From Cacconaster sp045642485 (GTDB lineage Bacteria; Bacteroidota; Bacteroidia; Bacteroidales; UBA932), in NCBI GenBank assembly GCA_045642485.1, contig JAZUIV010000002.1:1-64000 (forward strand): a DNA stretch of 64,000 nt, read 5' to 3'. Shown here piece by piece: positions 17,756-25,554 of this stretch. Within the stretch, counting starts at the first letter, position 1. The number at the start of each line of letters is the position of its first letter. The notes beneath the pieces were generated by a model. That model made no database searches. It was given only the letters and a program-made list of their open reading frames with translations, and had not been told where the DNA came from. The translations under genes were made by a program, and so were the position numbers.

Positions 17756-18934
17756 ATGATACGAAGATTTTTCAAGGACGGACAGGGCAAAAGGGCCCGG
17801 AAAGTTGCAGCGGTGGCTGGTGGCCTCATCATTTTCATAATGATAATTGCAAAAGCCTGCTCCGGAGACAGGATTTCGGTTCAGACAATGACCGTGTTTC
17901 CCTCAAGGCTTGAAGAGGCCATCCCTTCAAGCGGCAAGATTCATCCCGTGAAAGAGGTAAAACTTTCACCCGATGTTTCCGGAGAGATAGTGGAGGTCCG
18001 GTGCGGGGAGGGCGACTATGTCCGGAAGGGGGACACTCTGATACTCATTCGCCGGGACACCTACATCTCGCGCGTGGAGAGAGCCCGGGCTTCGCTCTCA
18101 GCACTGAAAGCCCAGCACTGCAGGAACAAGGCAGAGCTCTCGAAGGCAGAACTCGAATACAGCAGGAACACCCGCCTGTTCGAAGGAGGGGCGATATCCA
18201 AGGCCGTGTACGAAAATTCCAAAGCCGGCTACGAGATAGCGGAGCAGACGGTACTGGCCTCCAAATATACCATTCTCAGCGGAGAGGCGGAGTTGAAAGA
18301 GGCTCTGGAAAGCCTTGCGAAAACCACTATCTGCGCTCCTACGGACGGCATCATATCCAGACTGACGGTAGAGCCGGGGGAGAGAGTTGTCGGGACAAGC
18401 CAGATGGCGGGTACCGAGATGCTTCGGATAGCGGACCCCGACCGGATGGAACTCGTTGTGGACGTGGGAGAAAACGATGTTGTCAGAATATGCGAGGGGG
18501 ATAGTGTCTCCATCGAAATCGATGCCCATCCACGCCACATTTTCACAGGAAAGGTCACCCAAATCGCAAATTCCGCAAAAAATCTGGACGTTTCTTTCGA
18601 AAAGCTCACTAACTTTGAAGTCCGGATGGAGATTGTTCCCGATGGGGCAAAACTTCTTCCGGGGATGTCGGCTTCGGCGTCAATAGTCACACAGTCAAAA
18701 CAGGAATGCCTGGCCATTCCTCTGGGATGCGTCTTTACGGAGGGCAGGCAGGAGTTTGTCTGGGTGTTGCGTGACGACAGGTCTGTCGAAAAGAGGGCCA
18801 TATCGACCGGCATCCAGAACCTTAAGGAAATTGAAGTGACCGATGGGCTGGAGGAAGGAGAGGAAATTGTCACCGCCCCTCTCTCGGCCATCAACAAGGA
18901 CCTGACCGACGGACAAAAAGTAAATAGAGACTGA
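17756..18934 (+). CDS. HlyD-like periplasmic adaptor (membrane fusion protein)
   Basis: A 392-aa adaptor connecting the ABC exporter with the TolC-like channel. An N-terminal membrane anchor (about residues 19-35) precedes a barrel-sandwich half-motif (VSGEIVEVRCGEGDYVRKGD), a helical hairpin (about 105-195), the second lipoyl half (CAPTDGIISRLTVEPGERV) and a beta-barrel domain. A membrane-proximal domain with PLGCVFTEGRQEFVWVL closes the protein. The ATG follows the TolC gene's stop with no gap (TAGATG). The layout also resembles RND/MacA adaptors, but the C39 transporter in the same operon makes peptide export the best reading. Confidence 0.92.
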   Translation: MIRRFFKDGQGKRARKVAAVAGGLIIFIMIIAKACSGDRISVQTMTVFPSRLEEAIPSSGKIHPVKEVKLSPDVSGEIVEVRCGEGDYVRKGDTLILIRRDTYISRVERARASLSALKAQHCRNKAELSKAELEYSRNTRLFEGGAISKAVYENSKAGYEIAEQTVLASKYTILSGEAELKEALESLAKTTICAPTDGIISRLTVEPGERVVGTSQMAGTEMLRIADPDRMELVVDVGENDVVRICEGDSVSIEIDAHPRHIFTGKVTQIANSAKNLDVSFEKLTNFEVRMEIVPDGAKLLPGMSASASIVTQSKQECLAIPLGCVFTEGRQEFVWVLRDDRSVEKRAISTGIQNLKEIEVTDGLEEGEEIVTAPLSAINKDLTDGQKVNRD

Positions 18935-18935
18935 A

Positions 18936-19622
18936 ATGGCTACAATACTTCTTGTGGAAACGAGCACTGACTGCTGCAGCGCGGCAATCTGCCAAGACAA
19001 CACCTTACTTGCCGGAATGAAGGAAACGGCGCCCAAGGTACACGCATCAAAACTTGTACCTATGATCAACGATATTCTTGATGCCACATCACTGACGATG
19101 AAGCAGATTGACGCAGTGGCCGTCAGCGGGGGGCCAGGTTCCTACACAGGTCTGCGAGTGGGTGTCTCCACCGCAAAAGGGCTCTGCTTCGGAGCGGGGA
19201 AGCCGTTAATCTCCGTTGGCACTCTGGATATCCTTGCTGCTCAGGGCGCGCAAGGCAGAGAGCATCCCGATTTCATCGTCCCATTCATTGATGCAAGGAG
19301 GATGGAAGTCTATTGCGCAGTCTATTCCGGCGATGGCAACCGCAAGTCGGATGTCGAAGCCGTCATCCTCGATGAAAGCAGTTTCCAGCCCCTTCTGGAG
19401 CAGGGCAAAGTTCTCTTCATCGGAACCGGTGTGGACAAATTCGCCGATATTCGCCATCATCCGAATGCCGTATTCGAGGAGAGTTTTCCCACTGCCCCGT
19501 ATATGGCAGAACTCGCGGTGAAGGCATACGCACAAAAAAAGTTCGAAGACGTTGCGTACTTCGAACCTTTCTATCTCAAGGAGTTCAAGCCGGGAATCAG
19601 CAAGAAGTCCCCGCTGCTATAG
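18936..19622 (+). CDS. tsaB: tRNA threonylcarbamoyladenosine biosynthesis protein TsaB
   Basis: An ASKHA-fold partner of TsaD in making t6A37 in ANN-decoding tRNAs. The 228-aa protein has the N-terminal phosphate-binding-like strand-turn LLVETSTDCCSAAI and the signature AVSGGPGSYTGLRVGVSTAKGL cut here at about residues 62-83. It begins 1 bp after the adaptor's stop codon, so a housekeeping gene appears to ride on the tail of the export operon. Its 3' end overlaps the convergent lipoprotein gene by 6 bp. Confidence 0.94.
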   Translation: MATILLVETSTDCCSAAICQDNTLLAGMKETAPKVHASKLVPMINDILDATSLTMKQIDAVAVSGGPGSYTGLRVGVSTAKGLCFGAGKPLISVGTLDILAAQGAQGREHPDFIVPFIDARRMEVYCAVYSGDGNRKSDVEAVILDESSFQPLLEQGKVLFIGTGVDKFADIRHHPNAVFEESFPTAPYMAELAVKAYAQKKFEDVAYFEPFYLKEFKPGISKKSPLL

Positions 19623-20762
19623 ATTCTTGACTATCACCTGCTCCAGTTTCTCCGTATTGAAGATATCCCTTTCAACGATATCCCCGTCCTTGTTAATGAC
19701 GAACATAGTCGGAACCCTGGAGATGTTGTAGGCCAGGACAGAAGGTGAATCGATCCCCTGACCGTCGTTCACACTTATCCAGGGAAGATTCTGGCTCCTG
19801 ATTGTCGCAGCCCAGGAAGGCTTGTCAATATCGAGGGAAACCTGATAGATTTCAAGCCCTTTTGCGTGATACTTCCCATAGATGCTCTCCAGTTCCTTGT
19901 TAAACATCTTGTGTTCGTCCTGAGCCGTACTCCAGAATGAAAGGACTATCACCTTCCCCTTCAGTTCGGACAGAGACCTTGTCTTTCCGTCTATGTCGGG
20001 CATCGCTATGTCAGGAAAACTCACTGACTGAAGTTCCAGAAGTCTGTTGTTCAGACTGGCGACTGAGGCGCGTCTTGAAATCTCATCGTTCAGGGATGAG
20101 ATGTATTCGCTTCTGGGATAGACCACTGACAGAGAATCGCAAACCCTCCTGAAGATGACAACGTCGGAAGGTTCGTCAAAAACGGGAAGATTTTCGTTGA
20201 ATTTCTGGAAAAGAGCAACGGCGGAAGTGATTGAGAAAGGATGCTCCATAATGAAGTGAGTAGCCTCCCTCCGGTAATCCACATAAGTCCGGCTGAGCTT
20301 CCTGTTGATCTCCTTCAAGGCGGCTTCATTTGACTGTTCCCTGGCGGAAATACCTTCCTTGGCAAGGGCTGAGATGGTGCCAGACGCCTTGCCGAACATA
20401 TTGTTCAGTTCCAGGAAAAGAGCCGACTCTTCGGACCCTTCCACGCTGTAACCTCCGGTTGTGGAAGCTTTCAGAGAGACCTTGTCCCCATCCTTGAGGA
20501 CGAGCGCGGCAATCTGCCTGTCTCCGGAGAATATGTAATAGAAATAAGGTTCGTTGCCGGTCAGGGCGACCTTGTATCTGAAGGCGCCGGATGCATCCGT
20601 CTTGATGGTATCAACCACTGCAAACTTGTTGTAATTAAGTTTGCGCAATACAACGGAACTGTCCGCAGCACCGTCTATCACCGCCGAAATCACCGCCTGA
20701 GGCCCGTTGCTGCAGGAAGAAATCAGAACCGCCGCAAGGGCGAATATCATAAGTTTTTTCAT
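19617..20762 (-). CDS. DUF4369/thioredoxin-fold lipoprotein lacking the CxxC motif
   Basis: A 381-aa lipoprotein (lipobox ISSC, Cys17). Residues about 24-115 form a DUF4369-type beta domain (SAVIDGAADSSVVLRKL), 120-240 are helical, and 250-381 are an AhpC/TSA-TlpA thioredoxin fold (LKGKVIVLSFWS... and VPTMFVINKDG with the cis-Pro loop). Where redox members carry WCxxC, this one reads WSTAQ (277-281), so thiol-disulfide exchange is not expected; a structural or binding role is more likely. Its convergent tail overlaps tsaB by 6 bp, and it starts just downstream of the HIT gene (6-bp gap). Confidence 0.88.
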   Translation of the reverse strand: MKKLMIFALAAVLISSCSNGPQAVISAVIDGAADSSVVLRKLNYNKFAVVDTIKTDASGAFRYKVALTGNEPYFYYIFSGDRQIAALVLKDGDKVSLKASTTGGYSVEGSEESALFLELNNMFGKASGTISALAKEGISAREQSNEAALKEINRKLSRTYVDYRREATHFIMEHPFSITSAVALFQKFNENLPVFDEPSDVVIFRRVCDSLSVVYPRSEYISSLNDEISRRASVASLNNRLLELQSVSFPDIAMPDIDGKTRSLSELKGKVIVLSFWSTAQDEHKMFNKELESIYGKYHAKGLEIYQVSLDIDKPSWAATIRSQNLPWISVNDGQGIDSPSVLAYNISRVPTMFVINKDGDIVERDIFNTEKLEQVIVKNL

Positions 20763-20768
20763 ATTTTT

Positions 20769-21173
20769 TTATAACTTGTTGAATTCCTTTGAAATTGATG
20801 AAGCAATCCCGGCAAACTGCTCCCCGGTCAGACAGAGTTTCTCCTTGCGGAAATCCATATCGCCTTCCGTGTTCAGGGGGACCAGATGGATATGGGTGTG
20901 AGGGACTTCCATCCCTAGAACAGCCACCCCTACCCTCTTGCAGGGTATGGCAGACTGTATCGCCTTTGCCACCTTGGCGGCGAATTCCCAGAGGCCGGCA
21001 TAAGTTCCGGAATCAAGATTGAAGATATAGTCCGCCTCCGTATTCCTGGGGATTACAAGGGTATGCCCCTCGGCAAGAGGGTTGATATCAAGAAATGCGT
21101 AAAAATCCTCACTCTCAGCCACCTTGTAGGAAGGAATCTCTCCTTTTGATATTTTTGTGAAAACGGTTGCCAT
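20769..21173 (-). CDS. HIT-family nucleotide hydrolase
   Basis: A 134-aa histidine-triad protein. The triad HTHIH (92-96, H-phi-H-phi-H) and the upstream FLDINPLAEGHTLVIP segment are intact, as in HinT-like adenosine phosphoramidate or dinucleoside hydrolases. It lies between greA (14 bp upstream) and the DUF4369 lipoprotein on the same strand, so it is likely expressed from the greA promoter. The substrate is not determinable. Confidence 0.93.
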   Translation of the reverse strand: MATVFTKISKGEIPSYKVAESEDFYAFLDINPLAEGHTLVIPRNTEADYIFNLDSGTYAGLWEFAAKVAKAIQSAIPCKRVGVAVLGMEVPHTHIHLVPLNTEGDMDFRKEKLCLTGEQFAGIASSISKEFNKL

Positions 21174-21187
21174 AAATCTCGGGCCTC

Positions 21188-21658
21188 CTATATGGATATG
21201 TTAAGTATTTCGAATTTGATAAGGCCGGAAGGGACTTGCACTTCAACCACATCACCCTTGCGATGACCCATAAGGGCACGTCCGATTGGAGTGGTTGCGG
21301 CCAGCTTGCCCTCCTTGAAATTGGCCTCGCTCTCACCCACAAGAGTGTATTCCATAACGGCATTGTTAGCGAGATTCCTGATTTTCACTTTGTTGAGCAT
21401 CTGTATCTGCTCGGTGTTGATTCTCGATTCATCAACAACTTTTGCGTTGGCTATAACATCCTGAAGTTTGCTGATCTTCAATTCGAGCAAACCCTGAGCC
21501 TCCCTCGCCGCATCGTATTCGGCGTTTTCGGACAAATCCCCCTTGTCACGGGCTTCGGCGATAGCTTTTGAAATCACGGGTCTTTCGGCAATGAGCTTCG
21601 CAAGATCATCGCGAAGTTTGTCCAACCCCTCCTGTGTCATATAATGTACTTCGGCCAT
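21188..21658 (-). CDS. greA: Transcription elongation factor GreA
   Basis: A 156-aa factor that stimulates transcript cleavage by backtracked RNA polymerase. It has an N-terminal antiparallel coiled coil (residues about 8-76, with ARDKGDLSENAEYDAAREAQ at the tip, including the acidic DxxE-type residues) and a C-terminal FKBP-like globular domain (VGESEAN ... ATTPIGRALMGHRKGDVVEVQVP). The length is standard. A complete -33/-7 promoter lies about 70-100 bp upstream. Confidence 0.96.
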   Translation of the reverse strand: MAEVHYMTQEGLDKLRDDLAKLIAERPVISKAIAEARDKGDLSENAEYDAAREAQGLLELKISKLQDVIANAKVVDESRINTEQIQMLNKVKIRNLANNAVMEYTLVGESEANFKEGKLAATTPIGRALMGHRKGDVVEVQVPSGLIKFEILNISI

Positions 21659-21727
21659 ACATAGAAAAAATTAAAAAGAATCCCCATCTTAAGGGACCCT
21701 TTCGATTCATCACTCAATTTTACATTA

Positions 21728-21760
21728 CAAATATAAACTTTTTATTTGGTATTCTCCAAA
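21728..21760 (-). promoter_or_regulatory. Promoter of greA
   Basis: On the minus strand, TTTG (21760-21757), a 21-bp spacer and TATATTTG (21735-21728) match the Bacteroidetes -33/-7 promoter. The predicted start is near 21721, giving a 5' leader of roughly 60 nt before greA. Confidence 0.65.
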
Positions 21761-21781
21761 ACATCTTACCTGAAAATTCCA

Positions 21782-21789
21782 TATCTTTG
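21782..21789 (+). promoter_or_regulatory. -7 box directly before the CofE-like gene
   Basis: TATCTTTG matches TAnnTTTG perfectly and ends 5 bp before the ATG at 21795, so a transcript would start at or next to the start codon (leaderless). No -33 box is visible. Confidence 0.4.
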
Positions 21790-21794
21790 CGGAT

Positions 21795-22997
21795 ATGAAA
21801 AATCACGAGAGAAAAGTCGGGACAGTCTCCCGAGGCATCCGCTGCCCGATAATCAGACAGGGCGACAATCTTGCAAATATAGTAACCGAAAGCGTGCTGG
21901 AAGCCGCGGCTGAAGAAGGTTTCACTTTGAGGGACAGAGACATCGTCAGCATCACCGAATCGGTGGTAGCCAGGGCTCAGGGCAATTACGCCCCTGTTTC
22001 CGCCATCTCATCAGATGTCCGGCAGCAGACCGGAGGAGGCACGGTCGGTGTCATCTTTCCCATCCTGAGCCGCAACCGTTTTGCAATCTGCCTGCGCGGT
22101 ATCGCGAAAGGGTGCAGCAAGGTGGTTCTGATGCTCTCCTACCCTTCCGACGAGGTAGGGAACTCCCTTGTCAGCATTGATGCTCTTGACAAAGCCGGGG
22201 TCAACCCCTACTCGGACGTCCTGTCTCTCGAAAGATACCGGGATCTTTTCGGTGTGAACAAGCACGAGTTCACCGGGGTCGATTACGTCGAATACTATTC
22301 GGAGCTTGTCCGCGGATGCGGCGCCGAGGTGGAGGTGGTCTTCGCCAACAAGCCCGAAACCATTCTGAAATACACCGACACTGTCATCACCTGCGACATA
22401 CACACCCGCGCCCGGACAAAGAGAATTCTCAAAGAGGCTGGGGCAAGGATTGTTCTCGGTCTTGACAACATTCTCTGCAAGAGCGTTGAAGGAAGTGGGT
22501 ACAATGAGAAATACGGCCTGCTGGGTTCCAACAAGGCCACCGAGGACACAGTCAAGCTTTTCCCCCGCGAATGTCAGGGTCTTGTGCTGGACATCCAGAA
22601 AGCGCTTCTGGAGCGCACCGGAAAGCACATTGAAGTGATGGTCTATGGCGACGGCGCCTTCAAGGACCCCAAGGGCAAAATCTGGGAACTGGCCGACCCT
22701 GTCGTCTCCCCGGCATTCACCGACGGACTGAGGGGCACTCCCAACGAGTTGAAACTGAAATATCTGGCCGACAACGATTTTGCAAGCCTCAGCGGAGCAC
22801 AGCTCAGGGATGCCATCTCCGAAAGCATAAAGGCGAAGGGCAGCGACCTCAAGGGGCAGATGTCCTCCGAAGGGACAACACCCCGTCAGCTTACGGACCT
22901 TATCGGATCGTTGTGCGACCTGACGAGCGGTTCCGGCGATAAGGGGACCCCCATAGTCCTGGTGCAGGGCTACTTCGACAACTACACCTCAGAATAG
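21795..22997 (+). CDS. CofE-like coenzyme F420-0:gamma-glutamyl ligase family protein
   Basis: A 400-aa cytosolic protein with the CofE fold. The N-terminal GTP/metal-binding part includes IVTESVLEAAAEEGFTLRDRDIVSITESVVARAQG, given here in pieces as DRDIVSITE and VVARAQG. Later motifs are SRNRFAICLRGIA and YGDGAFKDPKGKIWELADPV. In archaea and actinobacteria, CofE adds glutamate to F420, but Bacteroidales are not known to make F420 and no cofC/cofD/fbiC homologue is in the window. It therefore probably ligates an amino acid to a different acceptor. It is convergent with the phosphatase gene (4-bp gap) and has a -7 box almost at its ATG. Confidence 0.85.
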   Translation: MKNHERKVGTVSRGIRCPIIRQGDNLANIVTESVLEAAAEEGFTLRDRDIVSITESVVARAQGNYAPVSAISSDVRQQTGGGTVGVIFPILSRNRFAICLRGIAKGCSKVVLMLSYPSDEVGNSLVSIDALDKAGVNPYSDVLSLERYRDLFGVNKHEFTGVDYVEYYSELVRGCGAEVEVVFANKPETILKYTDTVITCDIHTRARTKRILKEAGARIVLGLDNILCKSVEGSGYNEKYGLLGSNKATEDTVKLFPRECQGLVLDIQKALLERTGKHIEVMVYGDGAFKDPKGKIWELADPVVSPAFTDGLRGTPNELKLKYLADNDFASLSGAQLRDAISESIKAKGSDLKGQMSSEGTTPRQLTDLIGSLCDLTSGSGDKGTPIVLVQGYFDNYTSE

Positions 22998-23001
22998 TTT
23001 T

Positions 23002-24267
23002 TCAGTGGCTGGTGATGACGCCTTCCGCCCAGGTTGCGAAATCAGCCCAGCGGTAGTAAGGCCCTTCTTTGGGCTGCAGTTGCGGCAGAGTCACTTCGGA
23101 TTCGTTCATCAGGAGTTTGAACAGAATCTCCCCCTCCCCTTTCTTCGGCTTGTAGAAGACAAACTGGAGATTGGCCGCCTTCGGGCAGTTGAAATTCTGG
23201 AAATAATACTTCACATCCGCCGCCATTTCAGGCTGGAATCCGCCGCCATTGATATTCAGAAGCGGGATCAGAGCATTGAGCACGGTATCGTGACCGAAAC
23301 GGAAGTCTGCTCCGCTCCCGCCGCAGGAAATCACACGGTTTGCATATTCCACTATGTCCCTGAGCAGGGGGATCATCTGGAACCGGTCGCTGCTGTGTGA
23401 AAGATAGAGCCGATAGTTCTCAGCCTCCCAGAAATCCACCAGTTCCGCTTCCGTGAAGACGTCCCCGAACAAGTCGCCACTGTAATAGTTGTGGTAGCCC
23501 GACCAAAGCATAAACAGTTCGTGGAAGAACTTGTTCCTTCCTCCGATCTCCTCAAGGAACGCGCGGTCGGAGAACAGCCTGTCGAGAATATCGTCCTGGT
23601 GACGGGAAGCGACAGTAGTGGTGCTGTCCGGGGCGGGGACCTTGAAATCGAGTCTGTATTTTTGCAGAAGTTCATCCGGAGCCTCCGTGGGATTCATAAT
23701 TATCATATTGGTATGCAGGGAGTTCATACTTATATCCGCCTTCGGAGCGCTCTTCTGGAGACTGGTGCAGAATGAGGCCATACTCGCGATTGCTCTGGGA
23801 GATGTGGAGGAACGGGCCAGAAACTCTCCCTTGGACGAGGCAAACACCTCGGGGAAATGAGCCACCATCGCGGCGGCGATTGCGGCGTGCTGCCTGTACC
23901 CCAGTTCCGTAAGGTCTCCCGTATTGATGAGGGGCTCCCTGTAGAAAGCCATATATCTGTCGTGAAAGGCCTTCCCCTTTTCGGTGAGGGAACCGCTCTT
24001 CGCCGCAGCCTCAAGGACTCTATTTATGGTCGTGTAAGTGCCGTCATTCCAGGCATATCTGGAGCCGTGCCTGCCGTAATGGCTTATATAAAAAGGCACA
24101 TACCCCTTGGGTGACGGGCTCAGAGGCGCCGCATCATAGCGGTACGGGCCCTCGCAACCCGCCGCTTTGTTCATATCCGCGGCAACAATATCCCTAACGT
24201 TATAAATCTGACCGGACACCGCCACCGACGCACATACGGCCAGAATCAATATCAGAAATCTTCGCAT
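23002..24267 (-). CDS. Secreted histidine acid phosphatase (phytase/MINPP-like clade)
   Basis: A 421-aa protein starting at ATG 24267 with a signal peptide (MRRFLILILAVCASVAVSGQ). The clade-2 histidine phosphatase signature is YGRHGSRY (65-71; His67 is the phospho-acceptor), and the distal proton-donor motif is GHD (325-327). Homologous Bacteroides enzymes act on inositol polyphosphates, so phytate or similar phosphomonoesters in the periplasm are plausible substrates, but this is inference. In-frame upstream codons would add a charged extension before the signal peptide and are rejected. No operon partner is seen. Confidence 0.88.
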   Translation of the reverse strand: MRRFLILILAVCASVAVSGQIYNVRDIVAADMNKAAGCEGPYRYDAAPLSPSPKGYVPFYISHYGRHGSRYAWNDGTYTTINRVLEAAAKSGSLTEKGKAFHDRYMAFYREPLINTGDLTELGYRQHAAIAAAMVAHFPEVFASSKGEFLARSSTSPRAIASMASFCTSLQKSAPKADISMNSLHTNMIIMNPTEAPDELLQKYRLDFKVPAPDSTTTVASRHQDDILDRLFSDRAFLEEIGGRNKFFHELFMLWSGYHNYYSGDLFGDVFTEAELVDFWEAENYRLYLSHSSDRFQMIPLLRDIVEYANRVISCGGSGADFRFGHDTVLNALIPLLNINGGGFQPEMAADVKYYFQNFNCPKAANLQFVFYKPKKGEGEILFKLLMNESEVTLPQLQPKEGPYYRWADFATWAEGVITSH

Positions 24268-24401
24268 AACAAACAGATTATACTGCAATGATACCAATTT
24301 TCTTTGTCTGCCGCAAGTTCTTGTCCTTTTTCTTGCTTTCACCGAACTTTCTCCCCTAATCCTCCCTCAATATAACTGCAAGAATCGTACGACTTTTTTA
24401 T

Positions 24402-24409
24402 TAACTTTG
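24402..24409 (+). promoter_or_regulatory. -7 box of the GT4 gene
   Basis: TAACTTTG matches TAnnTTTG, 21 bp before the ATG at 24431. A -33 element is not obvious. It would start the first transcript of the polysaccharide region. Confidence 0.45.
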
Positions 24410-24430
24410 AAAGATAATTTTCTTCCGCTG

Positions 24431-25543
24431 ATGAACTCGCAGAAAATAATAATCATAGGTCCGGCATATCCATACCGGGGAGGCATAGCGGCGTTCAACG
24501 AGAGGCTGGCTCACGAACTGGCCGCTCAAGGCAATGATGTCGAGGCCATTACCTTTACTTTGCAATACCCGTCATTCCTTTTCCCCGGCAAGACCCAGTT
24601 TTCCGAAGGGCCCGCTCCGGCAGACTTGAAAATAGAGCGGAAAATCAATTCGATGAATCCCCTCAACTGGGTTAAGGTGGGACGCCATCTCAAAAAGAGA
24701 AAAGCCGACTTGATTGTCATAGCGTTCTGGCTACCCTATATGGCCCCGGCACTGGGCACGATTGCCAGAATCAGCAGAACGCCCGTCATCGGGCTGGTCC
24801 ACAACCTGATACCTCACGAGCACAAACCGGGAGACAGGCTCTTTGCCAAGTATTTCTGCGGAAGTGTTGACAGGTTCGTAGCCCTGTCGGAATCTGTCCT
24901 GAACGATATCCACCGGCTGGCTCCAGGCAAACCCGCTTCTTTCAGCCCGCATCCCCTGTACGACAATTTCGGGGAAGCAGTCTCAAGAGAGGAGGCCTGC
25001 AGCCATCTCGGCCTCAACCCGAAAGACAGAATCCTGCTGAGTTTCGGACTGATTCGCGACTACAAGGGTCTCGACTGGTTGCTTGAAGCGTTCGCCGCTC
25101 TCAAAGAAAGGTCTGGAGTCAAACTGGTTGTCGCCGGAGAATTCTATGCCGACGGCGAGAAATATCATAACCTTGCCCGGGACCTCGGGATTGACGATGA
25201 AGTCATCTGGCGTACAGAATTCGTCCCCGACAGTGAAGTGAAGTACTATTTCTGCGCAGCCGACCTGGTTGTACAGCCTTACAAATCAGCCACCCAGAGC
25301 GGGGTTACGCAGATAGCCTACCATTTTGAGAAGCCTATGCTCGTCACCCACGTCGGCGGACTCCCCGAGATTGTCCCTGACGGGAAAGTCGGATATGCCG
25401 TGGATCCCTCCCCTGCCGCAATCACTGCAGCTCTGGAAAAATTCCTGAAAGATTCTCCGGACTTCTCCGAAGGCATCAGGGATGAGAAACGGAAATACTC
25501 GTGGGAGAAGATGGCGAAAATCATAACGGCGCAACGCCCCTAA
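24431..25543 (+). CDS. GT4-family glycosyltransferase
   Basis: A 370-aa GT-B-fold retaining glycosyltransferase. The N-terminal domain begins KIIIIGPAYPYRGGIAAFN, including the donor/acceptor glycine loop. The C-terminal Rossmann domain has SFGLIRDYKGLDWLLEAF and the nucleotide-sugar motif VQPYKSATQSGV...HVGGLPEIV (E-x7-E type). The start is ATG 24431. It is followed 11 bp later by the nucleotidyltransferase-aminotransferase fusion, so it belongs to the surface-polysaccharide region; the sugar transferred is unknown. Confidence 0.9.
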   Translation: MNSQKIIIIGPAYPYRGGIAAFNERLAHELAAQGNDVEAITFTLQYPSFLFPGKTQFSEGPAPADLKIERKINSMNPLNWVKVGRHLKKRKADLIVIAFWLPYMAPALGTIARISRTPVIGLVHNLIPHEHKPGDRLFAKYFCGSVDRFVALSESVLNDIHRLAPGKPASFSPHPLYDNFGEAVSREEACSHLGLNPKDRILLSFGLIRDYKGLDWLLEAFAALKERSGVKLVVAGEFYADGEKYHNLARDLGIDDEVIWRTEFVPDSEVKYYFCAADLVVQPYKSATQSGVTQIAYHFEKPMLVTHVGGLPEIVPDGKVGYAVDPSPAAITAALEKFLKDSPDFSEGIRDEKRKYSWEKMAKIITAQRP

Positions 25544-25554
25544 AAAGCAAAGAA

